The notes beneath the pieces are model-generated. The model made no database searches, was not told the DNA's origin, and saw only the letters and a list, made by a program, of their open reading frames with translations. A stretch of DNA of 64,000 bases, taken from positions 864,611 to 928,610 of the forward strand of contig OY741286.1 of NCBI GenBank assembly GCA_963514095.1, given 5' to 3'. Positions 1 through 11,859 of the stretch are shown here, in pieces (within the stretch, counting starts at the first letter, position 1; each line of letters starts with the position of its first letter). The translations under genes and the position numbers were made by a program. The DNA is from Eutrigla gurnardus (taxonomy: Eukaryota > Chordata > Actinopteri > Perciformes > Triglidae).

Positions 1-178
1 CTAAGCCTGAAAAAATCGTTAAAAAGAAATACCATAAATTTGGCAAAGAAAATGTAATGTGTACAATATTATTAGAACTGTTTGAGATAAAGCAACACAG
101 AACTATACACATTTATGACGCAACAGCTTCTTTTAATGCTTGAGCCTTTTATTCTTGCATTTTCTTTGCCAAAAGCAT
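1..178. other. SINE tail plus relic of an LDL-type lectin 3' UTR
   Basis: Positions 1-26 match the A-rich end of the tRNA-derived SINE seen complete at 30897, 38099 and 49092. Positions 27-178 match the 3' UTR of the minus-strand ladderlectin-like gene (8000-8110 in block I), including its reversed poly(A) signal inside 'ccttttattc'. The match stops at 178, where the Gypsy fragment begins. So this is a cut-off lectin 3' UTR with no coding exons left. Confidence 0.7.
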
Positions 179-3100
179 AGAAAATGCTAACATGCATGGT
201 GGTGCATGAAGCTAACGGTGCAGCATGGCCATGTTCATCAGAAATCTCGGCGAGTACAAGGAAGGTCAAGAAGACTTTGAGTCATACCTCGAGAGGTTTG
301 AGCAATGGATGATCGTAAACGAAGTGGAGGAAGGTAAACAGGCCAACGTTTTCCTGTCTGTAATAGGTGCAGAAGCCTATGGACTGTTAGGTGGCCTCGC
401 ATATGAAGTGCTGAGAGCACAACTATCATCCCATTACAAGCCCAAGCCACTAGTTATCATGGAAAGGTATAAATTCCAAAAATGGAATCAGCAAGAAAAT
501 GAGTCCGTGTCGGATTATGTTGTAGCGTTGAAGCAGCTATCCACACATTGTGAATTTGGTCCCCATTTAGACGAAGCACTGAGGGACAGATTTGTTAGTG
601 GATTGAAGGTGGAGGCTACTCAGTGAAAGTGCTTATTGAACAAAATCTGACATTTGCAAAAGCATTTGAATTGTCTTTATCAATGGAAATAGCATAAAAG
701 AATACGTTGGAGTTCGCCAGCAAAATGAAAGGACCTGCCACGGTGAATAGGATCGACAAAAAGAGAACAAAGGGTGCGTGGAAAAGCAAGCCAGCCAACA
801 GCGAGTGGAAAAGCAAAGCCCCAAGTGATAATTCCAGGCCACAGAGGACAGAAAATCACCAGCCCTTTTACAGATGTGGCGGTAGAAATCATACAGTGCA
901 AGTATGTAGGTACAAAACAGAGACATGCCACAAGTGTTCAAAGGTAGGACACATAGCAAGGATGTGTAAAACTAAACAGGGACTTAAACAGTATGTTGCT
1001 GAAAGTAGAAGTCTAAATGAGACAGCAGGAAATGGAGATGATGAACTGTTTGGGTCATATCCCTTGAATGCCTTGTATCCCACATATATTGTTGGAAATT
1101 GAAAAAAGGAAATTACAGTAAATGTCCAATTAGAAGGAACTCCTCTAGAGATGCAGCTTGACACAGGAGCTGCTGTAACACTTGTTTCTGAAATAGTGTA
1201 TTAGAAACATCTCTCTCATCTGCCACTGAAAGGAAGTAAAGTGCTCTGTCAGCCTTTTCCGGTGAAAACATTCCCTTGATGGGACAAGAGATTGTCAGTA
1301 CGAAATATGGGAACCAGAGAGGAGATTTACCTCTAGTGATCGTGAAGGGTGACAGACCAGCCCTCCTTGGCCATAACTGGCTCAACAACTTCAAACTAGA
1401 CTGGACAAGGAGGCTTTGTCCATAATATTTGGCGTGACCAAATTTTCAGAAATACTTGTATGGCCTGAACTGAACTGTAAGTTTAGTTTAATAACTGACC
1501 ACAAGCCCCTCCTTGCCACTTTGGGACCTAAGTCTTAAATACCCCCACTAGCCGCCTTGGAATGCAGCGATGGGCGCTGCGACTGATGGCTTATGACTAC
1601 AGTATAGAATAGAGAACGTCAGCAGAGAATGGAAACGCAGATGCATTATCTAGACTGCAGGCTACAGAGATTGCACAGAGTACTCTCAAGGACCCAGACC
1701 TATGCAAGGTACTGGAGCTGACTCAGTCCGGATGGTCGAGTCATATCAAGGGTGAGACACTGAAACCATACTTCGCCAGAAAGAATGAACTGTCTGTGGA
1801 ACAAGGATGTATTCTGTGGGGAATTCGAGTTATCATTCCACCAGCACACAGAGAGCGACTACTGCATGATCTACACCAAGGGCACCCTGGAGGGTGCAAG
1901 ATGAAGGTCTTGGCCAGGAGCTACTTGTGGTGGACAGTGAAATAGAACATGCATTACAGCAATGTGATGCATGTCAGAGTGTGAGGAAACTACCAGCAGC
2001 AGCACCACTACACTGCTGGCAGTGGCCAACTAGGGTGTGGCAGAGGATACATATTGACTTTGCAGAAAAGGATCAACACCACTTCTTAGTATTAGTGGAC
2101 AGTGATTCGAAATGGCTCGAGGTAATTCCAATGACAATCACCACAGCCGCCAAAACAATTGAGGTGTTGCGGAACATCTTTTCTTCCTACGGTCTCCCTG
2201 AAGAGATTGTTTCTGACAACGGTCCTCAATTTATCTCACAGGAGTACAAGACATTCCTGCGAAGTAACGGCATAAAGCAGACTTTGGTACCAACCTACCA
2301 TCCCGTGTCTAATGTTGCTGCAGAGCGAGCAGTTCAGACAGTGAAAGCATCACTCCTGAAACAAGTGCCTGATGAAAAGAAACAAAAGGTCACTATAACA
2401 ATGCAGCATAGGCTAGCCAGCTTCCTGATGTCATACAGGAGTACACCACACAGCTGAACTGTTCCTCAAACGTCAGATCAGGACCAGGTTCAGCTTACTG
2501 AAACCAGATCTTGCTCGAGTGGTGGAAGCCAAACAACAAAAACAGACTACCATGATCAAACCGCTTCCAAGCTGAGACATCTGTCTGAGGGTGACCCAGT
2601 CCTGATCCGAAACTACGAGGAGGAAAGGAGAGGTGGACGAAAGGAACAGTGGAACAGAGACTTGGACCAGTCACCAACCTGGTGTGGAACGGAGTGAGCC
2701 CACACTTAGTCCACATCGACCATCTGCTGTACAACCGACCGTCCAGTCCAGAGACATCAGAGTTTCCGGATGAGCAGTTGGACGTCACCAACAACTACCC
2801 TGCAGTGGTTCATGCGGACTTGGAGGGGAAAGGCACACCTGTAGTAGTAGGTGGTAGCCTGTACTCACCTGAAGCGACCCCGTTGCTGGCTAAAGAGATG
2901 CTTGCAACACCTTCACCAGGCTCACTGGCCTGTGACAAGGCAGTGACACCGGCCAACCGAGCAGCCAGTTCCCCAGAGGTGCTGGGGTGCAGGTACTCTT
3001 TGAGAGAAAGAGTACCTCCTAAAGGACTGACCTTGTGACCCTGTGGAATATTGTTCCTAAAGCAAAAGAGTTCCTGTTCATACAAAAATGTGAAAAAGTG

Positions 3101-3434
3101 TTCCTGAGACTGAAATGTAAAAGAGCAAGTATGGGTTTAATGGTTTGTGTCAGCAGTAATGATTTAGCTATGAGTTGATTATTAATTAATGGGAACTTCA
3201 TACTTTAAGGGGAAGGAGTGTAGTATATTGATACTATAACTGCATAGCTGTGCAATGTGATATCATTTGTAGTCAGACACCGCCATCTAGTGGTTACTTA
3301 GTTATGCTGCAATGACCGGATGTTGACTGTGTTTTGGTAGTCTGAGAGTTGCAATAAAGGAGTGCAGACGTGTACAAGTTGGTCTCCGTGTTCCTTTAGT
3401 GTTATGGATATATTAGCAGTGTCATATTAGTACA
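179..3434 (+). mobile_element. Ty3/Gypsy fragment, copy 1 (RT-less, 5'-truncated)
   Basis: Gag begins at 225 (133 codons to a TGA at 624-626, then a frame change). A zinc-knuckle region follows (707-1102) with two CX2CX4HX4C units, the first broken here because its first Cys is Phe. Next come an aspartic protease with LDTGA (about 1140-1200, with stop codons), an RNase H remnant containing ITDHKPLL (about 1410-1640), and an integrase with HPGG, CX2C and a DNGPQF motif (1800-2457). A pol tail unique to this copy runs to 3038, then a polypurine tract (3207-3218) and a 216-bp 3' LTR (3219-3434, TGTA...TACA ends, AATAAA near 3353). The RT core is missing between protease and RNase H near 1400-1412. 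There is no 5' LTR: lectin 3' UTR abuts gag. Several stops make it dead. Confidence 0.85.
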
Positions 3435-4568
3435 AAGTTATTACAGGATGAACAGAACGTGCAGCTGTTTCCACCATAAAGGATGTCTTTTAGCTTTGTG
3501 CACATCTTTGACACACAGTTTGATACATTAACATGGCAGCACCTCAATAAATAATACAAATTGTGTGTGTGTGTGTGAAACCGGGTTCAGCTCTTTCTCA
3601 ACTCCCTGACCCAGGTGTGGCTCCACAGAGAGCAGAGGTGACCCTCTTTTATTTTCAGACTGCCCATTAAAAAGTCTGTATCTGTCAAGATAAAGTCTGC
3701 TGAGCTCAGTTTGGGTGAGTGGCATCGCTTCTGGAGTAGAAACTGTTCAAATATCTAACAAACACTTTAAGTGCTATCTAATTCAATATGTAAGTATGAT
3801 ATTACAGCTAGAAGCCATCAATAAGAACCATCAAAGCTAGTTTGCTTTGGCAGCACTAGATACTTAAAGTCAAAGGGAGGGGATGGCAAATACCATTCTG
3901 CATGAGCGATGAGTTCATTGAGTTTACTGAGTCCGTACATTTACAAGCAGATGCCCCGATACGAACACAGGAAAGACGAAATACACAAGAAATGAATGAG
4001 ATAACCAGACACAGGTGGGCAGACATGAGGGCAGGCTGAAAACTGATCGACCTTATTTGGAGTGTTGATGGAGCAGCTACAATGTTAGCATAGCCTTGCA
4101 CCCCTCAACCAGACTCCATTCAGAAAACAAGCATTTAAAAAGATGTTTGCTTGTTGTCTTGCAGACAGACCTCACAAACCACGACTTCAGACTTTTTACA
4201 AATTGCCGTCATCATGTAGTTACTTCTGCATCCTTCTTATCTGTTTATTTATTTCAGCCATATAAACGGTAACACAGCTAAACACAAATGCTTCGGCAAA
4301 TAAACACAACTGATCCTGCATTAAAAGTCATGCGTGTAATGCAAGAAAAAAATTTGCTACTCCTATTGGTGTGAATGCAACTTTACAGTTACGACGACTA
4401 AAAGCTAAAGAGTTTCAGCAATGTTTTTTCTTTCACACACCTTCAAGAAGAGTCAGTTGCATAAGTATACTTTCTCCCTGTGTTTATTCTCATGATTTAA
4501 CATAATAAAACAAGACATTTGTTGATATTGGCAGAAGATTAAAATGTCCACAGGTCATGAGTTGGAAG
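3435..4568. other. Lectin-unit 5' flank, no gene seen
   Basis: Non-coding spacer between the Gypsy LTR and the lectin promoter, repeated with few differences upstream of CTL-B (partial), C, D, E and F. It holds a short TG run (near 3562-3578) and no domain-bearing ORF. An 81-codon minus-strand frame (3856-4101) recurs in the copies, but only because the copies are recent. Confidence 0.6.
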
Positions 4569-4576
4569 TTTAAAAG
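4569..4576 (+). promoter_or_regulatory. TATA-like box of CTL-A
   Basis: TTTAAAAG lies about 100 bp upstream of a conserved non-coding exon. The same octamer occurs at the matching place in the other units (27349, 35990, 43810, 53236). It is the only TATA-like element seen there; transcription start is inferred, not shown. Confidence 0.3.
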
Positions 4577-4673
4577 TGGGTGGAAGTGCCTTCTGACAAT
4601 CTGACAGAGGAGCAACGAGAATCCTGAACACATCTGTGGTGAGCCTCATCTTCTTCTTCTCTCTCTGTTTCAG

Positions 4674-4728
4674 GAGATCAGAAACAGGCCAACGAGCTGA
4701 GGTTCTCGGGGTCCATGACTGAATTACA
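4674..4728 (+). other. Non-coding 5' exon of CTL-A
   Basis: A conserved block ends at a GTAAGA donor (4729). The acceptor 'ctttccag' at 4798 then leads into the exon carrying the ATG at 4845. The same block and donor occur in all lectin copies and, diverged, in the inverted relic near 24.0 kb. That conservation supports a real spliced leader exon. Its 5' limit is uncertain, since an acceptor-like 'tttcag' precedes it. Confidence 0.45.
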
Positions 4729-4844
4729 GTAAGATGCTGGAGCTGATGTGTGACTGATTCCCGAGGGATGAATGAAGTGTACTTCTGATTCTTTCCAGAT
4801 CATATCTCATTTTCGGAGCACTAAGACTTAGCGAGGCCTGAGCC

Positions 4845-6241
4845 ATGCATCCAGCTGTGGTAACTACTGTCCTGCTGTTGGTGGGCATCCTGAACACGTC
4901 GACAGCCGATCTCAGCAGTAAGTACCACATCATCAACCAACACATCACCACAACCAAAACCTTGTCATTAACGCACGTGTTCTCCCACAGCCGATGGACT
5001 TAATTGGACATGTGAGAATATATACAAAGGGCAAGAATGTGGTGACGGATGGATGCGCATTGATGCGGGTCGCTGTATCAAATACTTCCCAGAGGAAAAG
5101 ACTTTCGCTGAGGCAAAGGTCAGAAACAGAAAATAAATCTATCTGTTATGATAAAGTCCTGGTGAAGACTAACACTTACATCCATTGTGATTTCAGGAAC
5201 ACTGCGAAGGGTTAGCGAGTAAACTGGTCTCAATCCACGGTCTCGTCCAGATGGCAGAAGCGCTTTGCACCAGCCTGCGTGCCAGCAGTGATCGCCAGGA
5301 TTTTTGGATTGGGACCATAAGATCAGGGGTAAGCAGTGAAACACCTCATTGTGATCAGAGATAAGACAGCCTGGCTGGTGAGTGAACTGACCGATGGATG
5401 AATGTGAGGAAGACCCTGATGGACGATACATAGAGGAGTATGTGGCTCACATGTCACCACTGATTCTCCACTTTGTGTTTTTCAGGATGACTTCGTAAAC
5501 ATCGATGGATCTGACTTTGACTTCAGCGTATGGTACGAATATCAGCCAGACAACTTTCAAGGAGCAGAGAACTGCGTCGAGGTGAACCACAAAGGTAAGG
5601 AAATATGGAGGTTGTACTTCTAAGAATGGGTGGAAGCAAAACATTTACAATGGAGTTTGAGAATAATCTGAAAGACGGAATAATTCAAACGTGATGCAAA
5701 GAACAACGGGTATCATGCTGACAGATTCATTTCTAAGTTGCATGTGCCTGATATGACATGATTGAGCCCATGGGTGTTGGTGTTGTATGAGGGTAGGACA
5801 AGTCCCATCCACTTTGTAAAATCATTACTTTGGATCAGCCCCTTCTATCAAAAGTCAGCGCATCCAGCACTATTTTCAGTTTCAGTCCCTTGTAAGGGGG
5901 TTCCCCGTTTTGAGAACTGAACTGGTCCTCCACATGGATTCTCCTTAAATTGTCCCGGCCACATGTTTTTCTATTTGTATATGAAAGACGTTGCTCATAG
6001 TGACGAACCTACAGGGAATGATTACACAATTCTGCAGCCCCCTCAGGTCTACGCAGCAAACAGCAGACACACACAGTTAGAAGGAAGTAAAGCAGCTGAC
6101 AACAGAGTGAATGTTGGACTTACACCAGGTGACCACACGACCAATGGGATGTTTTCTCTTGTATGTTCTCCAGACTGGGGATGGTGGAACGACGACAACT
6201 GCGACGACAAGAATAACTTCATGTGCGCTAAGGTCATGTGA
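4845..6241 (+). CDS. CTL-A: secreted C-type lectin (nattectin/ladderlectin-like)
   Basis: Five coding exons: 4845-4917, 4991-5118, 5197-5328, 5486-5594, 6174-6241. Phases (1,0,0,1) fit at every join and give 169 residues. Residues 1-22 are a signal peptide with a Val/Leu-rich core. The rest is one C-type lectin domain opening CGDGW (41-45). Cys70-Cys165 and Cys141-Cys157 fit the canonical bridges and Cys41-Cys53 the long-form N-terminal bridge. QPD at 131-133 predicts galactose-type binding, and WND at 152-154 is the second calcium-site motif. N29-W-T is an N-glycosylation sequon. Cys32 and Cys91 are extra and could link chains. AATAAA lies at 6370-6375. The nearest families are fish galactose-type lectins, including venom nattectins. 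A defence lectin is more likely than a venom toxin, but sequence alone cannot decide. Confidence 0.85.
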
Positions 6242-6764
6242 TCGTCGCCAGCTGGTGTTTGGTTTTCATTCTAAATCGGTGTCGCCATCTACAGACGATC
6301 AGCTGTGCTGCAGGTGGACCCATGTGTTTTATGATAACCGCTGCAAACACAAGCTCTTACATTTACTGCAATAAACGCTTCAGCATTCATGTTCCTGAGT
6401 CCTGTTTTACTTGTTCATGGTTGGTTATATGAGAGTAGAAAGCTGAAACATAATTGTGGCATTTCTGCAACACATTTCATGGTGGGAGCATTATCGGTGC
6501 AATAACCTCTAACGTCCAGATTCAGAGCAACATCAATGATTGGGGGATTGCCTCCACACAGCTCTCAACATGGCGACGGCTGACCAGGGGGGGCTAGCAG
6601 CTAACAGTGTTAACCTGAGTGGGTACTTTTTTTGTTGCTGCCAAAAATGTACTTGAACAAAAGAACAAAACCTAAAAGTATAGATTATAGAAGCTTTAAA
6701 CTCCAAATTTGTTTCTATTAATCGTCCAAATACTCGTTTTCTTAGTCATCAGTTATGTAATGTG

Positions 6765-7760
6765 CAGACCTGCAAACTCCTCAGAGGAAAAAAGGTGACA
6801 GTGTCACGGGGGGGGGGGATTTTTTTTTGATGGTACTATGCAAATGACACTAGTCTGAGCGTGACTTAACAAAACTCAGCATACTTTCTCAAAAATCATT
6901 GTCAAAACATCCTTGAGGCTTACAAAAAATATTTTATTTACAACTGCCACAATTTATTTTTTTTGTCGCTTAGCCTTGACGAGTGTTTCGCAAGCTCTCT
7001 TGCGTTGTTTGTTCCACAGGCAGCGGTGTTTCCCCGCGTCCCATTCATTGTCTATGTGAAAAGCCGTGCAATGCATTCTGGTAGCGTCGCGGCGAATGTC
7101 GAGAGACGGCGCGCGAGTTGGCCGCTTCTCATTTGCATAAAGTTGAAGTGAATCTACTTTATGCTAATCAGAGGCGCCGGGCTCGACTCGCCGCCTCGGG
7201 AACGCTCGCAAAAATCTTCTAAACTGAATCTTGTCGATCTAAAATAAAGACAGATTCAGCAACTGCATAGCTTATTTCTCGCTTAAAATGTTTTCAGAAA
7301 CACCTTTCGGTGAACTATTTTCGTAAAATAAGAGAAAGTTTCCAAACGAGCCGCCATGTTGGTCTGCGTGAACTCCGGAGCAGACAGGACAGCTGTGAAA
7401 GCGATCGTCCAATCAGGTGCAGCCATGAAGTGTACTCGTGATTGTATGAAGGAGAGCGCCTGTCAATCATCCTCTAGTGGCAGCCCACCAAGCGTGCAAT
7501 ACTGGGAAGCGGCGCGTCCACACGCGTTTAAAATCGCCCCTGTGGACACGGACCTTGAGAAAGATCCTGAAGCAAGTGCTGAGATTCCGATTGGCCCAGA
7601 GAAATGTCAATTATAAGAATTATCCAATAATTGTTCGCAATTCGGGACACCCCCCCCCCCCCCCCCCCCCAAAAGAAAACTCTCCGGTTCTACACGAACC
7701 ACGTGAATGACCAAATTGACCAAGAAAACGGCGCCGAAAAGCGACAAGTTTGCAGCTCTG
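6765..7760. mobile_element. hAT-like non-autonomous DNA transposon (996 bp)
   Basis: Terminal inverted repeats CAGACCTGCAAACT (left) and, inverted, CAGAGCTGCAAACT (right). The element is flanked by AATGTG at 6759-6764 and 7761-7766. The paralogous block II has the unoccupied site with one AATGTG at 55437-55442, which fixes both ends. The CAG...CTG termini are hAT-like; a 6-bp duplication is shorter than the usual 8 bp. No transposase ORF was seen. It holds a C run of about 22 near 7650. Confidence 0.75.
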
Positions 7761-8344
7761 AATGTGGGTTTATCAGGCACATCCTGATTGGCCGGCTACA
7801 CTTACTGTATATATATTTAAATTAAAAAAAATGCATGCAACAGGAGTGTCCTGAGTACATGGAGGATGATGTAGCATTCATGCTATGTCTTTTATTCTGT
7901 TGGTCACATACATCTTGACCTGAAACAACACATCCCACACTTTAGATTGTGGTTTAGAAATGCCATTCATTTGGCAAAGAAAGTGTAATGTGTACAATAT
8001 TATTAGAGCTGTTTGAGATATAGCAACACAGAACACACATTTATGACACACCAGCTTCTTTTAATGCTTGAGCCTTTTATTCTTGCATTTTCTTTGCTAA
8101 AAGCATTCTTTCCATAACCCATTCTGCCTGCCCTTGTTAAAAGCACAAGGCCTCAGAGACAATCTGGCTCCTTTTTATGTCACCTGTCGCTTCCTTCCTT
8201 AAGTAGCGTTACAGCGATAGAAACTAACAGTAAGAATAACAAGTGTATAGGAAACCCTTCAGCCCGTATGCGAGTCTGATGGTGGAAGGACAGATGTGTT
8301 TAAAAGCGAATGCGTCTCCTCTGGTTGCGTTTTTAGGGAAATTG

Positions 8345-9782
8345 TCACAACTTCCTGACACAGACGGATGGCCTTTCATTGTCACAGAAATCGTCATCCC
8401 AGCACTTCTGAGCTGCAAATACAAAAACAAGAAAGGTGAGCCTTCTGTGTGGAGTTTGCATGTTCTGATCATCAAGTGAGCTATCTGAGAACATCAGTCA
8501 GATAAAACTCAAATAATTTGAGAAATTTCAAAACATGAGTATTTTTGTGGGATTGCTCCCCTCATCACTACCATCCCTCCTACATAAAGCATTATGTTGT
8601 TTTACCTCCATAATTCACTTGTATACAATGCTGCCTCCCACTGCCGTTACTGGGCTCCCCAGGACACCAGCCAACGTAGTTGAAAGGTGTTCCATCACTC
8701 CAGAACCATTGGTTCTCCTGGAAGAAAGAATAGAAAATGAATATATTATGAAATTAAATGCTTAATAAGGGAAGAAAGAAAAGTGAGGCATTAAAGGCAA
8801 AAAAGGAATTAGATGTTTTAAAAATACAAGTAATAAAAAGAGAAATGGCGATTTTCAGGGCCAAAGTGGTAAAGGAACCGGAGAAACATATTATATGTAT
8901 TGGGTGTGTCACAATGATGTATAAGATACCTGTTGTGCATCGGAACCTCCAACCCATGTGTGATCTTGCTGATGACTGGCGCTCAGTATCAGCCTCTGAA
9001 TCTCGTGGTACTCCAGGACGTTGTGAATAGATGCGAGGTTTCCACCCAGGGACTGGCAGTTTTTCTACGGTGAGAAGGGCAACACCGAGTCAGCGTTTAT
9101 GCAGACAAACTGGACTTGTGTCTTGAATCAGAGACAGCAGCGTTACCTCAGCTCGAGCCCAACTCAAGGGTTTTGGAAAGTAGAGGAAACAGCGCCCTCG
9201 GAACGGAGACCAACCGCCGGAACATGTCGACCTCTTGTCGAGACTTTCTGCTCAGAACAAACAGAGTTCTGTGGGTTAAAGTCTCCGTTTGTATGATGTT
9301 TAAATTAGTCTATTAAATCCATTTATTTGGATTGTGTGAAGATGCTGAGTCATTATAAGATATATGTCACTATACCACAATATAACAATGCACAATGCAT
9401 TGCACACTATAATATAACTACATAATATAACACAATGCATGGTGAAATAACACAAGATGACGCATAAAACATGGCACAAAGAAAAGTTAATAGAACAGAA
9501 AGCACAATAAAACAAATAACACGATAAAAATACATGACATAATACAACATAAATCAGCAATAAAATAATATCAAAAGTTCTACAACACTCGCCTGATTGG
9601 TCAGATTCGGGCGTTTCCTCTGGGAGAGCTAGAAAGGTTTGACACTGCAGTTATTGACCTGGGTTGTTCCAGTTAACTGGTCATAAATACATGTGGATCA
9701 GTTCCTACATGTCATACTCACCAGCAGCTCCAGCCAGAACCATCATGGCACTGACAAGTGCAGACACAGTCAGTAGCTTCAT
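8345..9782 (-). CDS. LDL-1: ladderlectin-like secreted C-type lectin
   Basis: Five coding exons on the minus strand: 9722-9782, 9147-9247, 8930-9064, 8606-8717, 8345-8412. All have GT/AG borders and consistent phases, giving 158 residues. Residues 1-20 are a signal peptide (starts MKLLTVSALV). The lectin domain opens CSGGW (residue 29 on), then reads WVGGSD, a WSDGTPF...WCPGEP stretch in exon 4 and CWDDDFCDN...VCVRKL at the end. The sugar-site triplet is EPS (120-122) where EPN is usual. WDD stands at the WND position. A reversed poly(A) signal lies at 8076-8081. It is convergent with CTL-A. A leader exon ending in a GTTTGT donor near 9885 is plausible. It probably acts as a secreted sugar- or ice-binding-fold defence lectin; the ligand is unknown. 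Confidence 0.82.
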
Positions 9783-10305
9783 GGTGGGGATATGAGATGA
9801 TGAATACCTGTATGTACTAACGTACGGTCAGTCCAGTGAAGGGAAGTCAGGAAATAGTGAAGTTTGAAACAAACCTGTAGCTTCAGCCGTCCTGGAAGAA
9901 GGTGGTGAAAAAGAGGAGGACGAGCTCTTAAGTAGAGTCTCTTATCTTATCATCTCTCAAGAAACAGGGAACTGGGAGTTGACACTGTAATGTTGCATGT
10001 GACCTTAAGTCAGAAAGACTATGTAAGGTAGTCGGCAAGAGACAAATAACTTTTTGATCCAGTGTGAACTGTGTCATGAACAAGGAGAATGTTTCAAGTC
10101 CAGAAAGTCTCAGTTTATCGTAGCATCATTTAGTTTAGCGCTCAGTGAAATACATATCTCCTCTCACACAACATGCATCACTCACACGGCCGTTAGCTTG
10201 TCTTTCTAGCTAGCTAGCTAACTTAAATCACAAATGTAATGTCATCTCAGGTGCAGATGCGACTTCCTAGACATGCAAACTTTAAATTGATAAATTGACA
10301 AACTT
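9783..10305. other. LDL-1 upstream region
   Basis: Holds the acceptor (near 9803-9811) and the candidate non-coding leader exon of LDL-1 (about 9885-9905), then AT-rich spacer with a short GCTAGCTAGCTAGC run near 10208-10222. No ORF with recognisable domains. Block II carries the same sequence at 57459-57981. Confidence 0.45.
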
Positions 10306-10308
10306 ATA

Positions 10309-11242
10309 GGGCCCTAGTTTCGTAGACCAGGCGAAGTCAGCTCTCAGCGCACCTGCGCCGCGCCGACGGGGTGTGTCCGCCTGGACTTTGCAAGTTTCGT
10401 GCACCGCGCAGGCTCGCGCAGGCACACCTCCCGTCACTCCCACCCGCGCAAGTGGGAAAGAGGGAGGAGAAGAAGGCGTGAGGCGTGGACTGGGATTAAT
10501 ACAGCCGATTCAGATCTTCACCAATCAAATGAGCTCCTCTCCTCACCTTTAATGCGTTAGGGGAGGTTCAGTGCAAGATCCGTCACTTGACAACCCAATG
10601 ACAGAAGCAGCGCCGCCGCTCCCACCACGCTCATCACGCGCTGTGCGTGCGTATCATAATAATAACAATGCCCATATTATAAAAAACAGGAGAGAGAGAG
10701 GGAGATGTTTTGGTCCGAGAGGCTGAGTTTCCGTTACGCGTGCCATCCGCCTTTCATCTGACGTCAGTTGTGACGGGACAATCTATATAGATATAAATTC
10801 ACATGTTGATTCAATTAGTTGCATTAAATAGTGTTTGTTGTGATTATTTATTGCATTTAAATGTGCCTGGAACTGTGGAAACCTGCCTGTGAGGTCTCGG
10901 TGACGTGTGCGCACTGCGCGCCGTCAGCCAAACTTCCACTCCGCCAGCTGTGATTCGCCTTGAATGAATGGACTTTATTGACGCCTTGCGCCTTGCGCCA
11001 AGAGTAGACCAGGTTGGAGCTGGCGAGCTTTCAGCGCAGTCTCGGCGAGGCTTTTTGCCACGAAACTTCCGCTACGCCAAGCTGAATCTGTGACGCCTCC
11101 CCCTGCTGCGCCGCCACACCCATCTTGGCGCAGGCGATCCACCAAACTGCCAAACTGACCGTGCGCAAGGCTGCGCGGGTCGAAACTTGCATTATGCCGG
11201 CTCCGCCACCCTGCGCCGCCCTGCGCCACAAAACTAGGGCCC
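10309..11242. mobile_element. Harbinger-like MITE (934 bp)
   Basis: Inverted ends GGGCCCTAGTTT at the left and AAACTAGGGCCC at the right. They are flanked by the 3-bp duplication ATA (10306-10308, 11243-11245). Block II has the empty site with one ATA at 57982-57984. A 3-bp duplication fits PIF/Harbinger, although TWA is the more usual target. The interior is GC-rich with many CTGCGCC-like motifs, unlike the AT-rich flanks. No transposase was seen. Confidence 0.75.
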
Positions 11243-11435
11243 ATAGTCCCTTGCCATTGACTACCTTACATGGTGATCTTCTGGTGGTCTACAGAGAAAA
11301 CACAAGCAAATATAGAAACCCGTTGAAGCCAATGACGAAGGGGTAAAACAGTTCCTCAAATGTTTCTTGAGAAATCTGATGCATCAGAAATAATGTAATG
11401 AGATACAATGATAACTGATGAAATAATACCTCAAC

Positions 11436-11843
11436 TGTTGGGGCTGCTCAGCAGCCAGCAGCCAGTCAGCCCAGCACAGGTGCTGGCAATGAGGGTGACG
11501 ACGAGCAGCCCAGCTGCTCCACATCGGCGTCTACTCTACCAGAGTATAAGAGGAGGCTGAGAGGGGGCGCCCGTTGCTTGAACGTCGACTATTGTGGTCA
11601 GGATTGCCGGTTGTGAAACTAGCAGCATGCTCAATAGACTGAATTATATGTCTGATAACCTGCTAATCCTGTTCTCCTCTCTCTTTGTTCCAGGCTCCCT
11701 CCGTAAAACCCAGTGTCTCCTCGGCCAAGCCCATCACCCACGTGAAGTCACTAAATAAAGTTGTTCACCTGTAAGATCTGTTACGGTGTCTTTGTCTCTG
11801 GGGTACCTGGCACATTTGGCTACTAAAACTTTAGAGCTTAACA
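11436..11843 (+). repeat. 5' LTR of the chromovirus
   Basis: TG...CA ends, 408 bp, 407 identical to the 3' LTR. It has a TATA box (11545-11550), a predicted start at about 11577 and a CTAAATAAAG poly(A) signal. U3 is therefore about 141 bp. Confidence 0.92.
11545..11550 (+). promoter_or_regulatory. TATA box in the 5' LTR
   Basis: TATAAG lies about 30 bp upstream of CTTGAACGT (11577-11585), the segment complementary to the primer site. That spacing is what a TATA-driven start at the self-priming sequence would need. Confidence 0.55.
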
Positions 11844-11854
11844 GAACGTTCAAG
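11844..11854 (+). promoter_or_regulatory. Primer-binding site, self-priming type
   Basis: GAACGTTCAAG begins right after the 5' LTR and shows no complementarity to a tRNA CCA end (no TGG start). Nine of its 11 bases, contiguous, are complementary to CTTGAACGT at 11577-11585 in the LTR, the predicted 5' end of the transcript. Self-priming by folding of the RNA 5' end is known for Tf1 and was proposed for related vertebrate and fungal chromoviruses. Here it is inferred from sequence. Confidence 0.65.
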
Positions 11855-11859
11855 CCACA

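Noticed and set aside
3856..4101. An 81-codon minus-strand ORF repeated in most lectin units
   Set aside because: It recurs only because the units are recent duplicates. It has no domain, no splice or promoter context, and lies in the upstream flank.
5963..6241. A separate 92-residue protein ending in the lectin C-terminus
   Set aside because: The ORF reads back through intron 4. The acceptor before DWGWWNDD, in phase with exon 4, shows it is the last lectin exon.
10975..11346. Overlapping ORFs on both strands as a gene
   Set aside because: They fall in the GC-rich MITE and cross its right end into flanking DNA; block II lacks the MITE part.
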